This document shows positions 28,521 to 35,889 of a DNA stretch of 42,391 nt, one piece after another (position 1 is the stretch's first letter; every line of letters starts with the position of its first letter). The translations under genes were made by a program, and so were the position numbers. Location: positions 1 to 42,391 of IMG/VR virus record IMGVR_UViG_3300035199_001184; one strand, given 5' to 3'. The notes beneath the pieces were generated by a model. The model was not told where the DNA came from and made no database searches. It saw only the letters and a list, made by a program, of their open reading frames with translations. The DNA comes from a virus.

Positions 28521-28763
28521 ATGCAAATGTTTTTGAAGATATTTGGAAAGAAAGTACTGAAGGGCATTTTACTGATAGTTGTCGTTATCATTGGCGCAGA
28601 GATATTCCAGTACATGATCGACCTGATCAGTAATTTAGTCGGTGCCAAAGGAGATATTTCCCAGGGCTGGGTCGGCATCACTATTTTTCTATCGATCCTT
28701 CTTCTGTGGGCAATTATCGCCTCGTACGAAGATTTCAAAACCCGGGCAGATGACGATGCCTGA
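28521..28763 (+). CDS. Small membrane protein with two helices
   Basis: The 80-residue protein has an amphipathic basic N-terminus, a hydrophobic helix at about 14-35 (rich in Ile, Leu and Val), a polar loop and a second helix at about 49-68, ending in an acidic tail. AAGGA is 10 bases before the ATG. It overlaps the next gene by 8 bases. The size and layout would suit a holin, but no endolysin is nearby, so this is only one possibility; another is an exclusion protein. Confidence 0.6.
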   Translation: MQMFLKIFGKKVLKGILLIVVVIIGAEIFQYMIDLISNLVGAKGDISQGWVGITIFLSILLLWAIIASYEDFKTRADDDA

Positions 28764-29598
28764 AAATTCACCGATCAGTTGGACGGACGCAACGTTTAAT
28801 GCCTGGGAAGGCTGCACAATGGCAGGACCTGAGTGCGACCACTGTTATGCTCTGGATGGAAACAGACGCTTTTCCAAAGGTGCGAATTTCGGCCCGGGCG
28901 CACCCCGCAAAAAATTTTCGGATAATTACTGGAAACAGCCAACAGTATGGAATGCCAAATATGCCGATCTGGGCAGACCTTTCTCAGTATTCAGCAATTC
29001 GGTTGGTGATGTTTTTGATATTGAGAGACCGACCAGCGAATTCATCCGGCTCTGGAGGAAAATCGGTGTTACGCCAAATCTGCTTTGGACGATATTGACA
29101 AAGCGGCACAAGCGGATCATTCAGGATTTGCCACTGGACTGGGGGACTGGTTACCCAAATGTGATGTTGGGCGTCAGTGCCGGCACCCAGAAAATGCTGG
29201 AGACGCGGTGGCGGTACCTTCAAAAGGTGCCGGCAGCGGGTCGTTTCATGTCGTTGGAACCAATTTTGGAAGAACTCGACATTTCGGAAATCGACACGGC
29301 CGGGCTGGACTGGGTAATTATCGGTGGTGAAAGTGGCGTTAAGGCGCGCGTCTTCGAACTTGACTGGGCAAGAAAACTAATCGCGGATCTGCACGCAAAA
29401 AATGTCCCTGTCTTTGTGAAACAACTCGGGACGCGCGCCAGCGACAAAAGAAACGGTATCGCCGGGAGATTGTTGAAAGTTCCGGACGAAGCGAAAAAAC
29501 TTATTACGACACGGCTTCAAGATTACAGCGGTTCCGATCCTGACGAGTGGCCGGCTGATCTGCGCGTTCAACAATATTCTGCGATGGCGAAACGCTAA
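28756..29598 (+). CDS. Phage Gp37/Gp68-family (DUF5131) three-Cys protein
   Basis: The 280-residue protein belongs to the phage Gp37/Gp68 family (DUF5131). Its N-terminus reads Ser-Trp-Thr-Asp-Ala-Thr-Phe-Asn followed by three Cys at 20, 27 and 30 (C-x6-C-x2-C with His-Cys-Tyr-Ala), a cluster like that of radical-SAM enzymes; Phe-Met-Ser-Leu-Glu-Pro, Gly-Gly-Glu-Ser-Gly and Phe-Val-Lys-Gln-Leu-Gly mark the later barrel strands. The reaction is not established; such genes occur in phages and in some defence loci. I chose ATG 28756 because the protein family begins there; an upstream reading to 28642 overlaps the membrane gene. Confidence 0.85.
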   Translation: MPENSPISWTDATFNAWEGCTMAGPECDHCYALDGNRRFSKGANFGPGAPRKKFSDNYWKQPTVWNAKYADLGRPFSVFSNSVGDVFDIERPTSEFIRLWRKIGVTPNLLWTILTKRHKRIIQDLPLDWGTGYPNVMLGVSAGTQKMLETRWRYLQKVPAAGRFMSLEPILEELDISEIDTAGLDWVIIGGESGVKARVFELDWARKLIADLHAKNVPVFVKQLGTRASDKRNGIAGRLLKVPDEAKKLITTRLQDYSGSDPDEWPADLRVQQYSAMAKR

Positions 29599-29601
29599 TC
29601 G

Positions 29602-30246
29602 ATGTCTGCCGGCGCGGCCAAAAAACTCCGTCCAGGAAACATTGTAAGCCTTGGGGAATTTGCCGAACTGATCGGTCGAACGGATCCGACTGTCAGAAAC
29701 TATATTCGCCGCGGGATGCCGATCGAAACTCAAGGCGGGCGCGGGAAGGGCCATGAAATCGATACGGCGGCCGCCATTGAATGGATGGTTCAGGACCGCA
29801 TAAAGGAAGTGGCCGGTCCCTCAAATTTGAATTCGTTCGACGCTGCGCGAACCCGTAAAGAAGTCGCCAACGCGGATATTGCGGAAATGGATTTGGCAGA
29901 GCGCCGCGGCGAACTGGTTCGTCTCGCAGCGATCGGAAAGGTGTTCGCCAATGCGGTGGCCCGGTCTCGTGCTCGACTTCTGGCCATCCCGACGAAGGTG
30001 GCGCCGATAGTGGTAGGTCAAAAAATTGCGGAAGCAAAAGCGACCATTGAAGACGCATTACATGATGCGTTGAACGAACTGGGTAAAGCGGAGTTAGAAA
30101 CCGATGTCGTTGATGATGAGTCCCGAGGCGATCAAAGCGGAAGCAGTAGCGATCGCGGAAGTAACGACGGAGATCATGAGAGCATGGCGACCGCCTCCAA
30201 AACTGAAGGTAAGCGAGTGGTCCGACAAAGAGCGAAAACTAAGTAG
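29602..30246 (+). CDS. Terminase small subunit (Nu1-like)
   Basis: The 214-residue protein has an N-terminal winged HTH like lambda gpNu1: Leu-Gly-Glu-Phe-Ala-Glu-Leu-Ile-Gly-Arg-Thr then Thr-Val-Arg-Asn-Tyr-Ile-Arg-Arg-Gly-Met-Pro near 17-40 and Gly-x-Gly-x-Gly-His-Glu-Ile-Asp before an Ala-Ala-Ile-Glu-Trp helix. The middle is an Arg/Glu-rich helix (about 80-110) typical of Nu1 proteins. It recognises the packaging site and recruits the large subunit. The low-complexity acidic tail is encoded by 143 bases that also encode the start of the large subunit in another frame. Confidence 0.88.
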   Translation: MSAGAAKKLRPGNIVSLGEFAELIGRTDPTVRNYIRRGMPIETQGGRGKGHEIDTAAAIEWMVQDRIKEVAGPSNLNSFDAARTRKEVANADIAEMDLAERRGELVRLAAIGKVFANAVARSRARLLAIPTKVAPIVVGQKIAEAKATIEDALHDALNELGKAELETDVVDDESRGDQSGSSSDRGSNDGDHESMATASKTEGKRVVRQRAKTK

Positions 30247-32098
30247 CGAGTCTTCTGCCGAACCGGGCCAATGGAATACGGCACGGGCGGAATATCAGCG
30301 CGAAATGATGGACGCGGCAAATGATCCGACCGTTGAACGTATCGTGTTCAAGACTTCGGCTCAGGTCGGCAAAACGGAAATCATCAACAATATCGTCGGG
30401 TATCACATAGATGTGGATCCCTGTCCGATTTTGGTGGTCAATCCAACATTAGAGATGTCTGACACGTGGTCAAAAGATCGATTGACCCCGATGCTCCGAG
30501 ACACGCCGGCATTGGAAGGAAAAGTTTCCGACGAAAAATCAAGAAACAAATCGAATACGACCCGTCACAAAACTTTTCCGGGCGGGCACATTACGATGGC
30601 CGGGGCAAACTCTCCCGCTTCGCTAGCCGGTCGACCAGTCCGAATTGTCTTGATGGATGAAGTTGACCGAATGCCGGCTTCTGCTGGTACGGAAGGCGAT
30701 CCCGTCTCGCTGGCGCGAAAACGAACCCGCACTTTCTGGAACAAAAAAATCATTGCGGTTTCAACTCCGACCATCGCCGGCATGAGTCGCATCGAGACAG
30801 CGTTCAATGAGAGTGATCAGCGGCATGCATATGTGCCGTGTCCCGATTGTGGCGAACACCAAATTCTGAACTGGCAACAAGTTGTATGGGAAAAGGACGA
30901 AGAGGAAAATCATCTCCCGGAGACCGCAGCATATTCATGTGTGCACTGCGGCACTTTATGGAGTGATGTCGTAAGATGGGCTGCAGTTCGTTTTACTGAA
31001 TGGCGAGCACATGCACCGTTCAATGGAACCCGTGGCTATACGCTGAATGAAATCTATTCATCATGGGTGACGCTTACCGACATGGTGAAGGATTTTATTG
31101 AGGCGAAGCGTGGTGGCCCACAAACTCTAAAGACCTTTATCAACACTTCCCTGGCATTGGTTTGGGAAGATATCGGCGAACGCGCAGATGAAGATGATTT
31201 GATGAAGCGGCGCGAAGAGTTTGGTGAGGGAGCGCCCTCGGAAGTGGCAATCGTCACCGCTGGAGTCGATATTCAGGACAATCGCATAGAGGTTGAGAAA
31301 GTAGGTTGGGGCCGAGATGAAGAAAGCTGGTCTCTCGAGCACGTGATTTTGCACGGCGATCCGAGTACCCCCGAAATCTGGCAAGCGCTGGAAACATATT
31401 TGCAGGAACCGGTCAAGCATCAGTTGCTAGGAACTATGCGGGTGCATGCCGCCTGCGTTGATACCGGTGGACACTACACTCAGAAGGCGTATCTTTTTTG
31501 CCGCGACAAATTTGGCCGCAACGTCTGGGCGATCAAGGGTCGTGGCGGGGAAGGTATTCCGATCTGGCCAAAGCGGTTCACAAAAAAAAATAAACAGAAT
31601 TGCCCACTATTCATCATTGGCGTCGACGCGGCGAAGGAAACCATTTATGCGAGGCTCAACCTTGACGATCCTGGCCCCGGCTATAGTCACTTCCCGAAAT
31701 CTCGAGAGAAAGAGTATTTCAAACAATTGACGGCAGAGGAAAAAAAGGAAGAAATTCGAAAAGGCCGGCGGGTACGGTTTTGGGCGATCCGACCCGGGCG
31801 AAAACGAAACGAAGGCCTTGATCTTCGCGTATATGCTTACGCTGCTTTGCAGGGGTTAATCATGAACCGTCGAATGAACCTGAACAGCGAAGCTAAGTTC
31901 GTTGAACGTCGAAAGGCTAAACTGGTGCGAGAAGGAAAAGTATTTGTTCCGCAGGGGCGAAAGGAAAAACAGCCGACGACGGAAACACCAGTCGAGATCA
32001 AGGAGCCACCAAAAACTTCTGCAAAATCTGTGGTCACCAAGCCCCAAAAAAACAAACGGCGCCGCACGGTGGCGCGATCAAATTTCCTGCGCCGCTAA
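30104..32098 (+). CDS. terL: Terminase large subunit (lambda GpA type)
   Basis: The 664-residue protein is a GpA-type packaging ATPase/nuclease. Val-Ser-Glu-Trp-Ser-Asp and Glu-Ser-Ser-Ala-Glu-Pro-Gly near 36-55 are family hallmarks. A Walker A-like Ala-Gln-Val-Gly-Lys-Thr-Glu lies near 86-92 and Walker B Leu-Met-Asp-Glu-Val-Asp near 183-188, followed by a Cys-x2-Cys pair near 247-250 and 285-288. The nuclease domain begins with Gly-Val-Asp-Ile-Gln-Asp-Asn near 387-393. The start could be ATG 30104, 30113 or 30116; all overlap the small subunit by about 130-143 bases, as the conserved N-terminus requires. The C-terminal 60 residues are Lys-rich and probably bind the portal. Confidence 0.95.
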   Translation: MSLMMSPEAIKAEAVAIAEVTTEIMRAWRPPPKLKVSEWSDKERKLSSESSAEPGQWNTARAEYQREMMDAANDPTVERIVFKTSAQVGKTEIINNIVGYHIDVDPCPILVVNPTLEMSDTWSKDRLTPMLRDTPALEGKVSDEKSRNKSNTTRHKTFPGGHITMAGANSPASLAGRPVRIVLMDEVDRMPASAGTEGDPVSLARKRTRTFWNKKIIAVSTPTIAGMSRIETAFNESDQRHAYVPCPDCGEHQILNWQQVVWEKDEEENHLPETAAYSCVHCGTLWSDVVRWAAVRFTEWRAHAPFNGTRGYTLNEIYSSWVTLTDMVKDFIEAKRGGPQTLKTFINTSLALVWEDIGERADEDDLMKRREEFGEGAPSEVAIVTAGVDIQDNRIEVEKVGWGRDEESWSLEHVILHGDPSTPEIWQALETYLQEPVKHQLLGTMRVHAACVDTGGHYTQKAYLFCRDKFGRNVWAIKGRGGEGIPIWPKRFTKKNKQNCPLFIIGVDAAKETIYARLNLDDPGPGYSHFPKSREKEYFKQLTAEEKKEEIRKGRRVRFWAIRPGRKRNEGLDLRVYAYAALQGLIMNRRMNLNSEAKFVERRKAKLVREGKVFVPQGRKEKQPTTETPVEIKEPPKTSAKSVVTKPQKNKRRRTVARSNFLRR

Positions 32099-32424
32099 GC
32101 AGGTGATTTTCCTATTTTGACATCTATGAGTTTACCGGTTGGGTCAAATTGGCATACATATTTGTCGATGACGGATGCAATATTGAATAGTCCTGAAACA
32201 TTCAAACTGCCGTCTGCCTTGATGTCTGTTTGATATTCAATGTTCGAAAAATCGGCATTGTCGTGATGCAACGAAATTTCGCTTCTACACTCGTGAACCG
32301 CATCGGTGGCGCTGATTGCCAGACCTGCATCAGGCCTGCCGGTGAACCCGAAATATCCCAAGCCAATTACAGCCACGGAAAATATCAGAAACGTTTTCCC
32401 GCCTTTTGAAATTTCGAACTTCAT
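32095..32424 (-). CDS. Antisense moron-like membrane-anchored/secreted protein
   Basis: The 109-residue protein has a basic N-terminus and one hydrophobic helix (about 11-28), either an anchor or a signal peptide, then a soluble part with two Cys that could form a disulfide outside the cytoplasm. It is coded against the late genes between the large terminase (convergent, stops overlapping) and the GpW-like gene, the classic place and orientation of a moron. GGGGG lies 9 bases before ATG 32424. A promoter is expected in 32425-32529, which is AT-rich, but I see no clear boxes. A role in lysogeny or host surface change is only inferred. Confidence 0.6.
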   Translation of the reverse strand: MKFEISKGGKTFLIFSVAVIGLGYFGFTGRPDAGLAISATDAVHECRSEISLHHDNADFSNIEYQTDIKADGSLNVSGLFNIASVIDKYVCQFDPTGKLIDVKIGKSPA

Positions 32425-32529
32425 TAGTGCAACCCCCAACAATTGCGGTGGCTGCCAGATTATTCAATCGTTGGGATGCAAACAAGAGATAGTGGAATTT
32501 TTAATACTTTACACAAAATGCTGTAATTT

Positions 32530-32555
32530 TACCGATTAATACGTTATTTGTACCG
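32530..32555. repeat. Phased TACCG pair D, upstream of GpW-like gene
   Basis: Two exact TACCG elements start at 32530 and 32551, 21 bp (two turns) apart, with a TACGT at 32540 halfway. The second is followed by CATCAT, giving TACCGCATCAT, identical over 11 bases to the last element of array C (27662). The pair ends four bases before the ATG of the GpW-like gene, which has no ribosome-binding site, so binding here could affect transcription or start selection. Confidence 0.5.
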
Positions 32556-32559
32556 CATC

Positions 32560-32778
32560 ATGGCGACATTAGAAGAACTTCAGGCAGAAAAATCGGCGTT
32601 GGAAAGTGCACGAAACAGCGGTGCACTCCGCGTTCGGCACGGCGAAAAAGATATTACGTATCGCAGTGTCGCAGAAATCAATAGCGCGCTCAGTTCCCTT
32701 AACAACGCCATTGGCAGATTGTCCGGGAAAAAGAGAACACGGCAGGTACGCATCTATACAGATCGTGGGTTGGGTTGA
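32560..32778 (+). CDS. Head-tail joining protein (lambda GpW-like)
   Basis: The 72-residue protein has the size and pattern of lambda gpW: an N-terminal helix beginning Leu-Glu-Glu-Leu-Gln-Ala-Glu-Lys, a short beta hairpin with Val-Arg-His-Gly-Glu-Lys-Asp-Ile-Thr-Tyr and a second helix with Ser-Val-Ala-Glu-Ile-Asn-Ser-Ala-Leu. It stabilises packaged DNA and forms the tail attachment site. ATG 32560 is used; the in-frame TTG at 32548 lies in the TACCG pair. No ribosome-binding site is visible. The stop overlaps the portal start (TGATG). Confidence 0.75.
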   Translation: MATLEELQAEKSALESARNSGALRVRHGEKDITYRSVAEINSALSSLNNAIGRLSGKKRTRQVRIYTDRGLG

Positions 32779-34343
32779 TGGCTGATAACAAAACGACATC
32801 CAGCAATGTTCGAGCTCGGATCAAAGGTACCAAAATCTATGTGAAACCGGTGAAGAGATCCGAGCCGGCATTCGACGGAGGCAGCCAAGGACGGCGGGTG
32901 CGGAATTGGCTGCCCACGGGCGACAGTATCAATTCAATCAATCAAGGCAGTTTGGCGACACAACGAGCACGGTCCCACGACCTTATTCGCAAAGTTCCAT
33001 GGGCCGCAGCAAGTTTAGACAGTAACGTTTCCAACGTCATTGGCACTGGCATTCGACCAATGCCCAGAACAACCTTCCCGCATTTCAATGCAGCATTCAG
33101 TGAAATTTTCGATATCTGGTCTGATGAATCGGACGCCTACGGACAACAGGATTTCTATGGCATCCAGGGTTTGACTTATCGAGCGGAAGAAGAGAGCGGC
33201 GAAGCATTCATTCGGCTGCGGGATCGGAAGACCAGCGACGGCTTTGTGGTTCCGCTTCAGCTTCAAGTCCTTGAAGGAGATCACTGTCCGTACGACAAAA
33301 ACGAAATGCTTTCAAATGGAAACAAGATTATTGCCGGGATCGAATTCGATGCTATAGGCCGGCGGGTCGCTTATCATATGTATCCGGAACATCCCGGCGA
33401 CCGGTTCGGAATTTCCAGCATACAGACCAAACGCATTCCGGCAGATCAAATCATTCACGTTTACGAGATGAAGCGCCCTGGACAGATACGGGGTATACCG
33501 TCCATGTCGACGGTAATTCTTCGCATGCGTGACATGCTTGAGTACGAAGATGCCGAATTAGTCCGCAAAAAGATTTCGACAATGATGACAGGTTTCATTA
33601 CTTCGCCTGAAGGTGAATCCGGTCCGATGAATGAAGACGATGACGACGAACCGGATGATGGCGTAGCGATGGCCGCACTTGAGCCGGGAACGCTACAAAT
33701 GCTGATGCCAGGGGAGGACATAGAGTTTTCAAGCCCGGCAGATGTTGGCGATAATTACGACGCCTTTATCAAATGGCAATTGCGAGCAATCGCTGCTGGA
33801 TCAAGCACCAGTTATGAGCAGATGACTGGCGATCTTACCGGTGTAAATTTCTCCAGTATTCGCGCGGGGCAAAACGAAATTCAACGACGTCAACGCCGAA
33901 CTCAAAATAGAATAATTTTCCAACTCTGCCGGCCAGTTCGGAACGCTTTTTTGAAACGAGCGGTTTTGGTTGGCGCGATCGATGCCCCGGACTTTGCATT
34001 CAATCCCGGCCCCTACAACAAGATCAAATGGATGGCGCCGGGGCATCGATATGTTAATCCGGTTCAAGAGGTGACAGCCAAGTTGATTGAAATACGATCT
34101 GGTCTGATGTCCCGCGCTCAAGCCGTCGCGGAACTCGGATTTGATGTCACCGAAGTCGATAAGCAGATTTCGGAAGACGCGATAAGAGCCGACGAACTTG
34201 GGCTAGTTTTGGACAGCGATCCGCGCCACACCAATCGATCCGGCAGCGTTGCCGATCACGGCGACGAGAAAGATAAGTCCGAAAATATTTTAGACCGTTC
34301 AGTCGAACTCCTGGACACTATGAGTAGGCTGGACGCGGAATAG
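32778..34343 (+). CDS. Portal protein (lambda GpB type)
   Basis: The 521-residue protein is a lambda-family portal: Arg-Ala-Arg-Ser-His-Asp-Leu-Ile-Arg-Lys-Val-Pro-Trp-Ala-Ala near 58-72, Val-Ile-Gly-Thr-Gly-Ile-Arg-Pro, a Leu-Glu-Gly-Asp-His-Cys strand, His-Val-Tyr-Glu-Met-Lys-Arg-Pro-Gly-Gln-Ile-Arg-Gly near 228-240 and Leu-Thr-Gly-Val-Asn-Phe-Ser-Ser-Ile-Arg-Ala-Gly, all typical. It forms the dodecameric vertex through which DNA enters. An acidic Asp/Glu run (about 290-300) replaces a loop. Coupled to the GpW-like gene by TGATG. Confidence 0.93.
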   Translation: MADNKTTSSNVRARIKGTKIYVKPVKRSEPAFDGGSQGRRVRNWLPTGDSINSINQGSLATQRARSHDLIRKVPWAAASLDSNVSNVIGTGIRPMPRTTFPHFNAAFSEIFDIWSDESDAYGQQDFYGIQGLTYRAEEESGEAFIRLRDRKTSDGFVVPLQLQVLEGDHCPYDKNEMLSNGNKIIAGIEFDAIGRRVAYHMYPEHPGDRFGISSIQTKRIPADQIIHVYEMKRPGQIRGIPSMSTVILRMRDMLEYEDAELVRKKISTMMTGFITSPEGESGPMNEDDDDEPDDGVAMAALEPGTLQMLMPGEDIEFSSPADVGDNYDAFIKWQLRAIAAGSSTSYEQMTGDLTGVNFSSIRAGQNEIQRRQRRTQNRIIFQLCRPVRNAFLKRAVLVGAIDAPDFAFNPGPYNKIKWMAPGHRYVNPVQEVTAKLIEIRSGLMSRAQAVAELGFDVTEVDKQISEDAIRADELGLVLDSDPRHTNRSGSVADHGDEKDKSENILDRSVELLDTMSRLDAE

Positions 34344-34354
34344 ATTTAACGCTG

Positions 34355-34377
34355 CGGCCTGATTTGATTCAGGCTGC
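34355..34377. other. Small inverted repeat after portal gene
   Basis: GCCTGA and TCAGGC (34358-34363 and 34370-34375) flank a 6-base loop, with two further pairs outside one mismatch. It lies just after the portal stop. No T-run follows on either strand, so it is not a standard terminator; it could be an RNA processing or stability element. Confidence 0.4.
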
Positions 34378-34385
34378 ATAGTGCA

Positions 34386-34420
34386 CCTCCCCGGGCGGCT
34401 GGCGGCGGCCGCCCGGGAGG
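34386..34420. other. Strong GC-rich hairpin between portal and next gene
   Basis: A 13-bp stem (34386-34399 with 34408-34420, one bulged C) closes an 8-base loop, almost entirely G and C. No T-run follows in either direction. Located 25 bases before the next start codon, it would be a very stable mRNA structure that could slow RNA polymerase, protect the upstream mRNA or change the ratio of portal to downstream products. Confidence 0.6.
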
Positions 34421-34444
34421 TAGCAACGAAAGGGCAACAAAGTA

Positions 34445-34816
34445 ATGGTCGAACTTTCGGATTGGGAACTGGTGATAGGGCTTGGAGGGTTGGGCGCTTC
34501 TTGGCTTACAATCCTGTTTGGTGTTTTTAAGTACATCATGAAGCGTGTCGACGATATGAACGCCGCGATGATTGAAGACATCAAGGACATCGACAAGAAA
34601 TCGAGTGATCGTAATTCTGATTGCCACAAACGGCTGGATGCCGAAATTCCACTCATGATGCGACGGGACGAAGCGGAGATTCATTTCGAACGAATTGAAA
34701 AATTAGTGACCAGTCAAACCGGTACTTTTCAAAACCTGATTAATAACCAGACAGCGCGAATCGATCAAATGATCACTTTGATCGCTGGCCTGAAACGAGG
34801 TTCTTTAGCAGATTGA
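34445..34816 (+). CDS. Membrane-anchored coiled-coil protein
   Basis: The 123-residue protein has one hydrophobic helix near the N-terminus (about 9-31) followed by a long charged helix with heptad spacing (about 35-115), a layout like hemolysin-XhlA or spanin-like accessory proteins. There is a single Cys at residue 60. It lies between portal and protease, where lysis genes are not usual, so its role is uncertain. AAGGG is about 11 bases before the ATG, an adequate but not strong site. Confidence 0.6.
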   Translation: MVELSDWELVIGLGGLGASWLTILFGVFKYIMKRVDDMNAAMIEDIKDIDKKSSDRNSDCHKRLDAEIPLMMRRDEAEIHFERIEKLVTSQTGTFQNLINNQTARIDQMITLIAGLKRGSLAD

Positions 34817-34818
34817 TT

Positions 34819-34854
34819 TACCGTTTTTGTACCATATATACCTATTTTTTACCT
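34819..34854. repeat. TACC array E, upstream of head genes
   Basis: One exact TACCG at 34819 is followed by TACCA at 34830, TACCT at 34839 and TACCT at 34850, with steps 11, 9 and 11 bp. The first element is preceded by TT and followed by a T-run as in arrays A and C. The array sits between the stop of the membrane-coil gene and a terminator hairpin before the head protease gene. It is the least exact of the arrays. Confidence 0.45.
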
Positions 34855-34891
34855 TGACTTCACAATATCGACCTGCGAACGTGCCCGCGTT

Positions 34892-34926
34892 GCCGCCGCT
34901 CCATTTGGAAAGTGGCGGCTTTTTAT
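34892..34926 (+). terminator. Rho-independent terminator before the head genes
   Basis: GCCGCCGCT (34892-34900) pairs with AGTGGCGGC (34911-34919, one G-T pair) around a 10-base loop and is followed by five T, A, then two T. This is a complete intrinsic terminator for rightward transcripts. The next gene starts 13 bases later, so head genes need read-through (antitermination) or a promoter of their own in or near array E. Confidence 0.75.
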
Positions 34927-34938
34927 TAAGAGGGTCGA

Positions 34939-35886
34939 ATGCCAGACAGGGTCACAGAAACTCAGACCGTTTCCATTCCGCCAATGACGCGTACCGGCGC
35001 ATTCTTGTCGGATACGATTGACGAAGAAAGCCGAACAATCGAACTCGTTTTTACGACTGGCGCTCAAGTCCGGCGTTTTGACTGGTTTGACGGCGAGTAT
35101 CTTGAGGAATTAAGCGTGAAGAGCGGTGCTGTTCGCATGGAACGTTTGAACAATGGCGCTCCGCTACTCGATTCCCATCGTTCCCATAGTCTTGACGGAA
35201 TGCTGGGTGTCGTTGAAACCGCGAAGATAAAAAAAGGCGAAGGAATTGCCACCGTCCGGTTTGCACGCGGCTTCGAAGCAGCTGAAAAGGTGTGGAACCT
35301 GGTAAAAGACGGGATCGTTCGAAACGTCTCTGTTGGCTATCGCGTGCACGAACTCAACGAAACAAAAAAGAAGGCCGGGGTGCGCGTACTTCGTGCCGAT
35401 GACTGGGAACCCTACGAGGTGTCATTGGTTGCTGTCGGGGCGGATGCCGGTGCTGGGATCCGTTCCGATGACGTACTTGCCGCTCCCTGCAATTTGACCC
35501 GAACCATGCCCAAAGGAACAACGGAAATGGACAACCAAAATCAAGACGATCGAGAAGTTCGTTCAGGTAATGACGATGCTGACGAACCGAAAAATGGCGG
35601 CGATGTACGAAAAGCATCCGAAGCCGATTCGACGCGAAATGACGCCAAGGAAATCATGGAAATTTGCGAACTCGCCGGCGCATCAATGCGCGAAGCGAAC
35701 GCATTCATTCAGGGCGACAAGACGCCGGCACAGGTTCGTTCCGCTCTTTTGGAAAAACGTGATGCCGGGTTGGGAAATGATGCTGAGATAAGCGGACAAC
35801 ATCAACCTTCTGATGGCATCGAACAGCGCGGACTGCTGGCAGGCCGCATGGCGGACACACACAAAATTTCGACGAAAGGAAACTAG
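34939..35886 (+). CDS. HK97-type prohead protease with scaffold-like tail
   Basis: The first about 180 residues match the U35/HK97 prohead protease: Asn-Asn-Gly-Ala-Pro-Leu-Leu-Asp-Ser-His with catalytic His80, then Gly-Ile-Val-Arg-Asn-Val-Ser-Val-Gly-Tyr with Ser131 near 125-134, and Glu-Pro-Tyr-Glu-Val-Ser-Leu-Val. The remaining about 130 residues are polar and acidic with a short helix, as expected for a fused scaffold. It would cleave capsid components during maturation. GAGGG lies 6 bases before the ATG. A protease of this type beside a lambda-E-type capsid is seen in other chimeric phages. Confidence 0.88.
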   Translation: MPDRVTETQTVSIPPMTRTGAFLSDTIDEESRTIELVFTTGAQVRRFDWFDGEYLEELSVKSGAVRMERLNNGAPLLDSHRSHSLDGMLGVVETAKIKKGEGIATVRFARGFEAAEKVWNLVKDGIVRNVSVGYRVHELNETKKKAGVRVLRADDWEPYEVSLVAVGADAGAGIRSDDVLAAPCNLTRTMPKGTTEMDNQNQDDREVRSGNDDADEPKNGGDVRKASEADSTRNDAKEIMEICELAGASMREANAFIQGDKTPAQVRSALLEKRDAGLGNDAEISGQHQPSDGIEQRGLLAGRMADTHKISTKGN

Positions 35887-35889
35887 GCA

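Noticed and set aside
34386-34420. GC hairpin as an intrinsic terminator
   Set aside because: No T-run follows on either strand; a real terminator is at 34892-34926.
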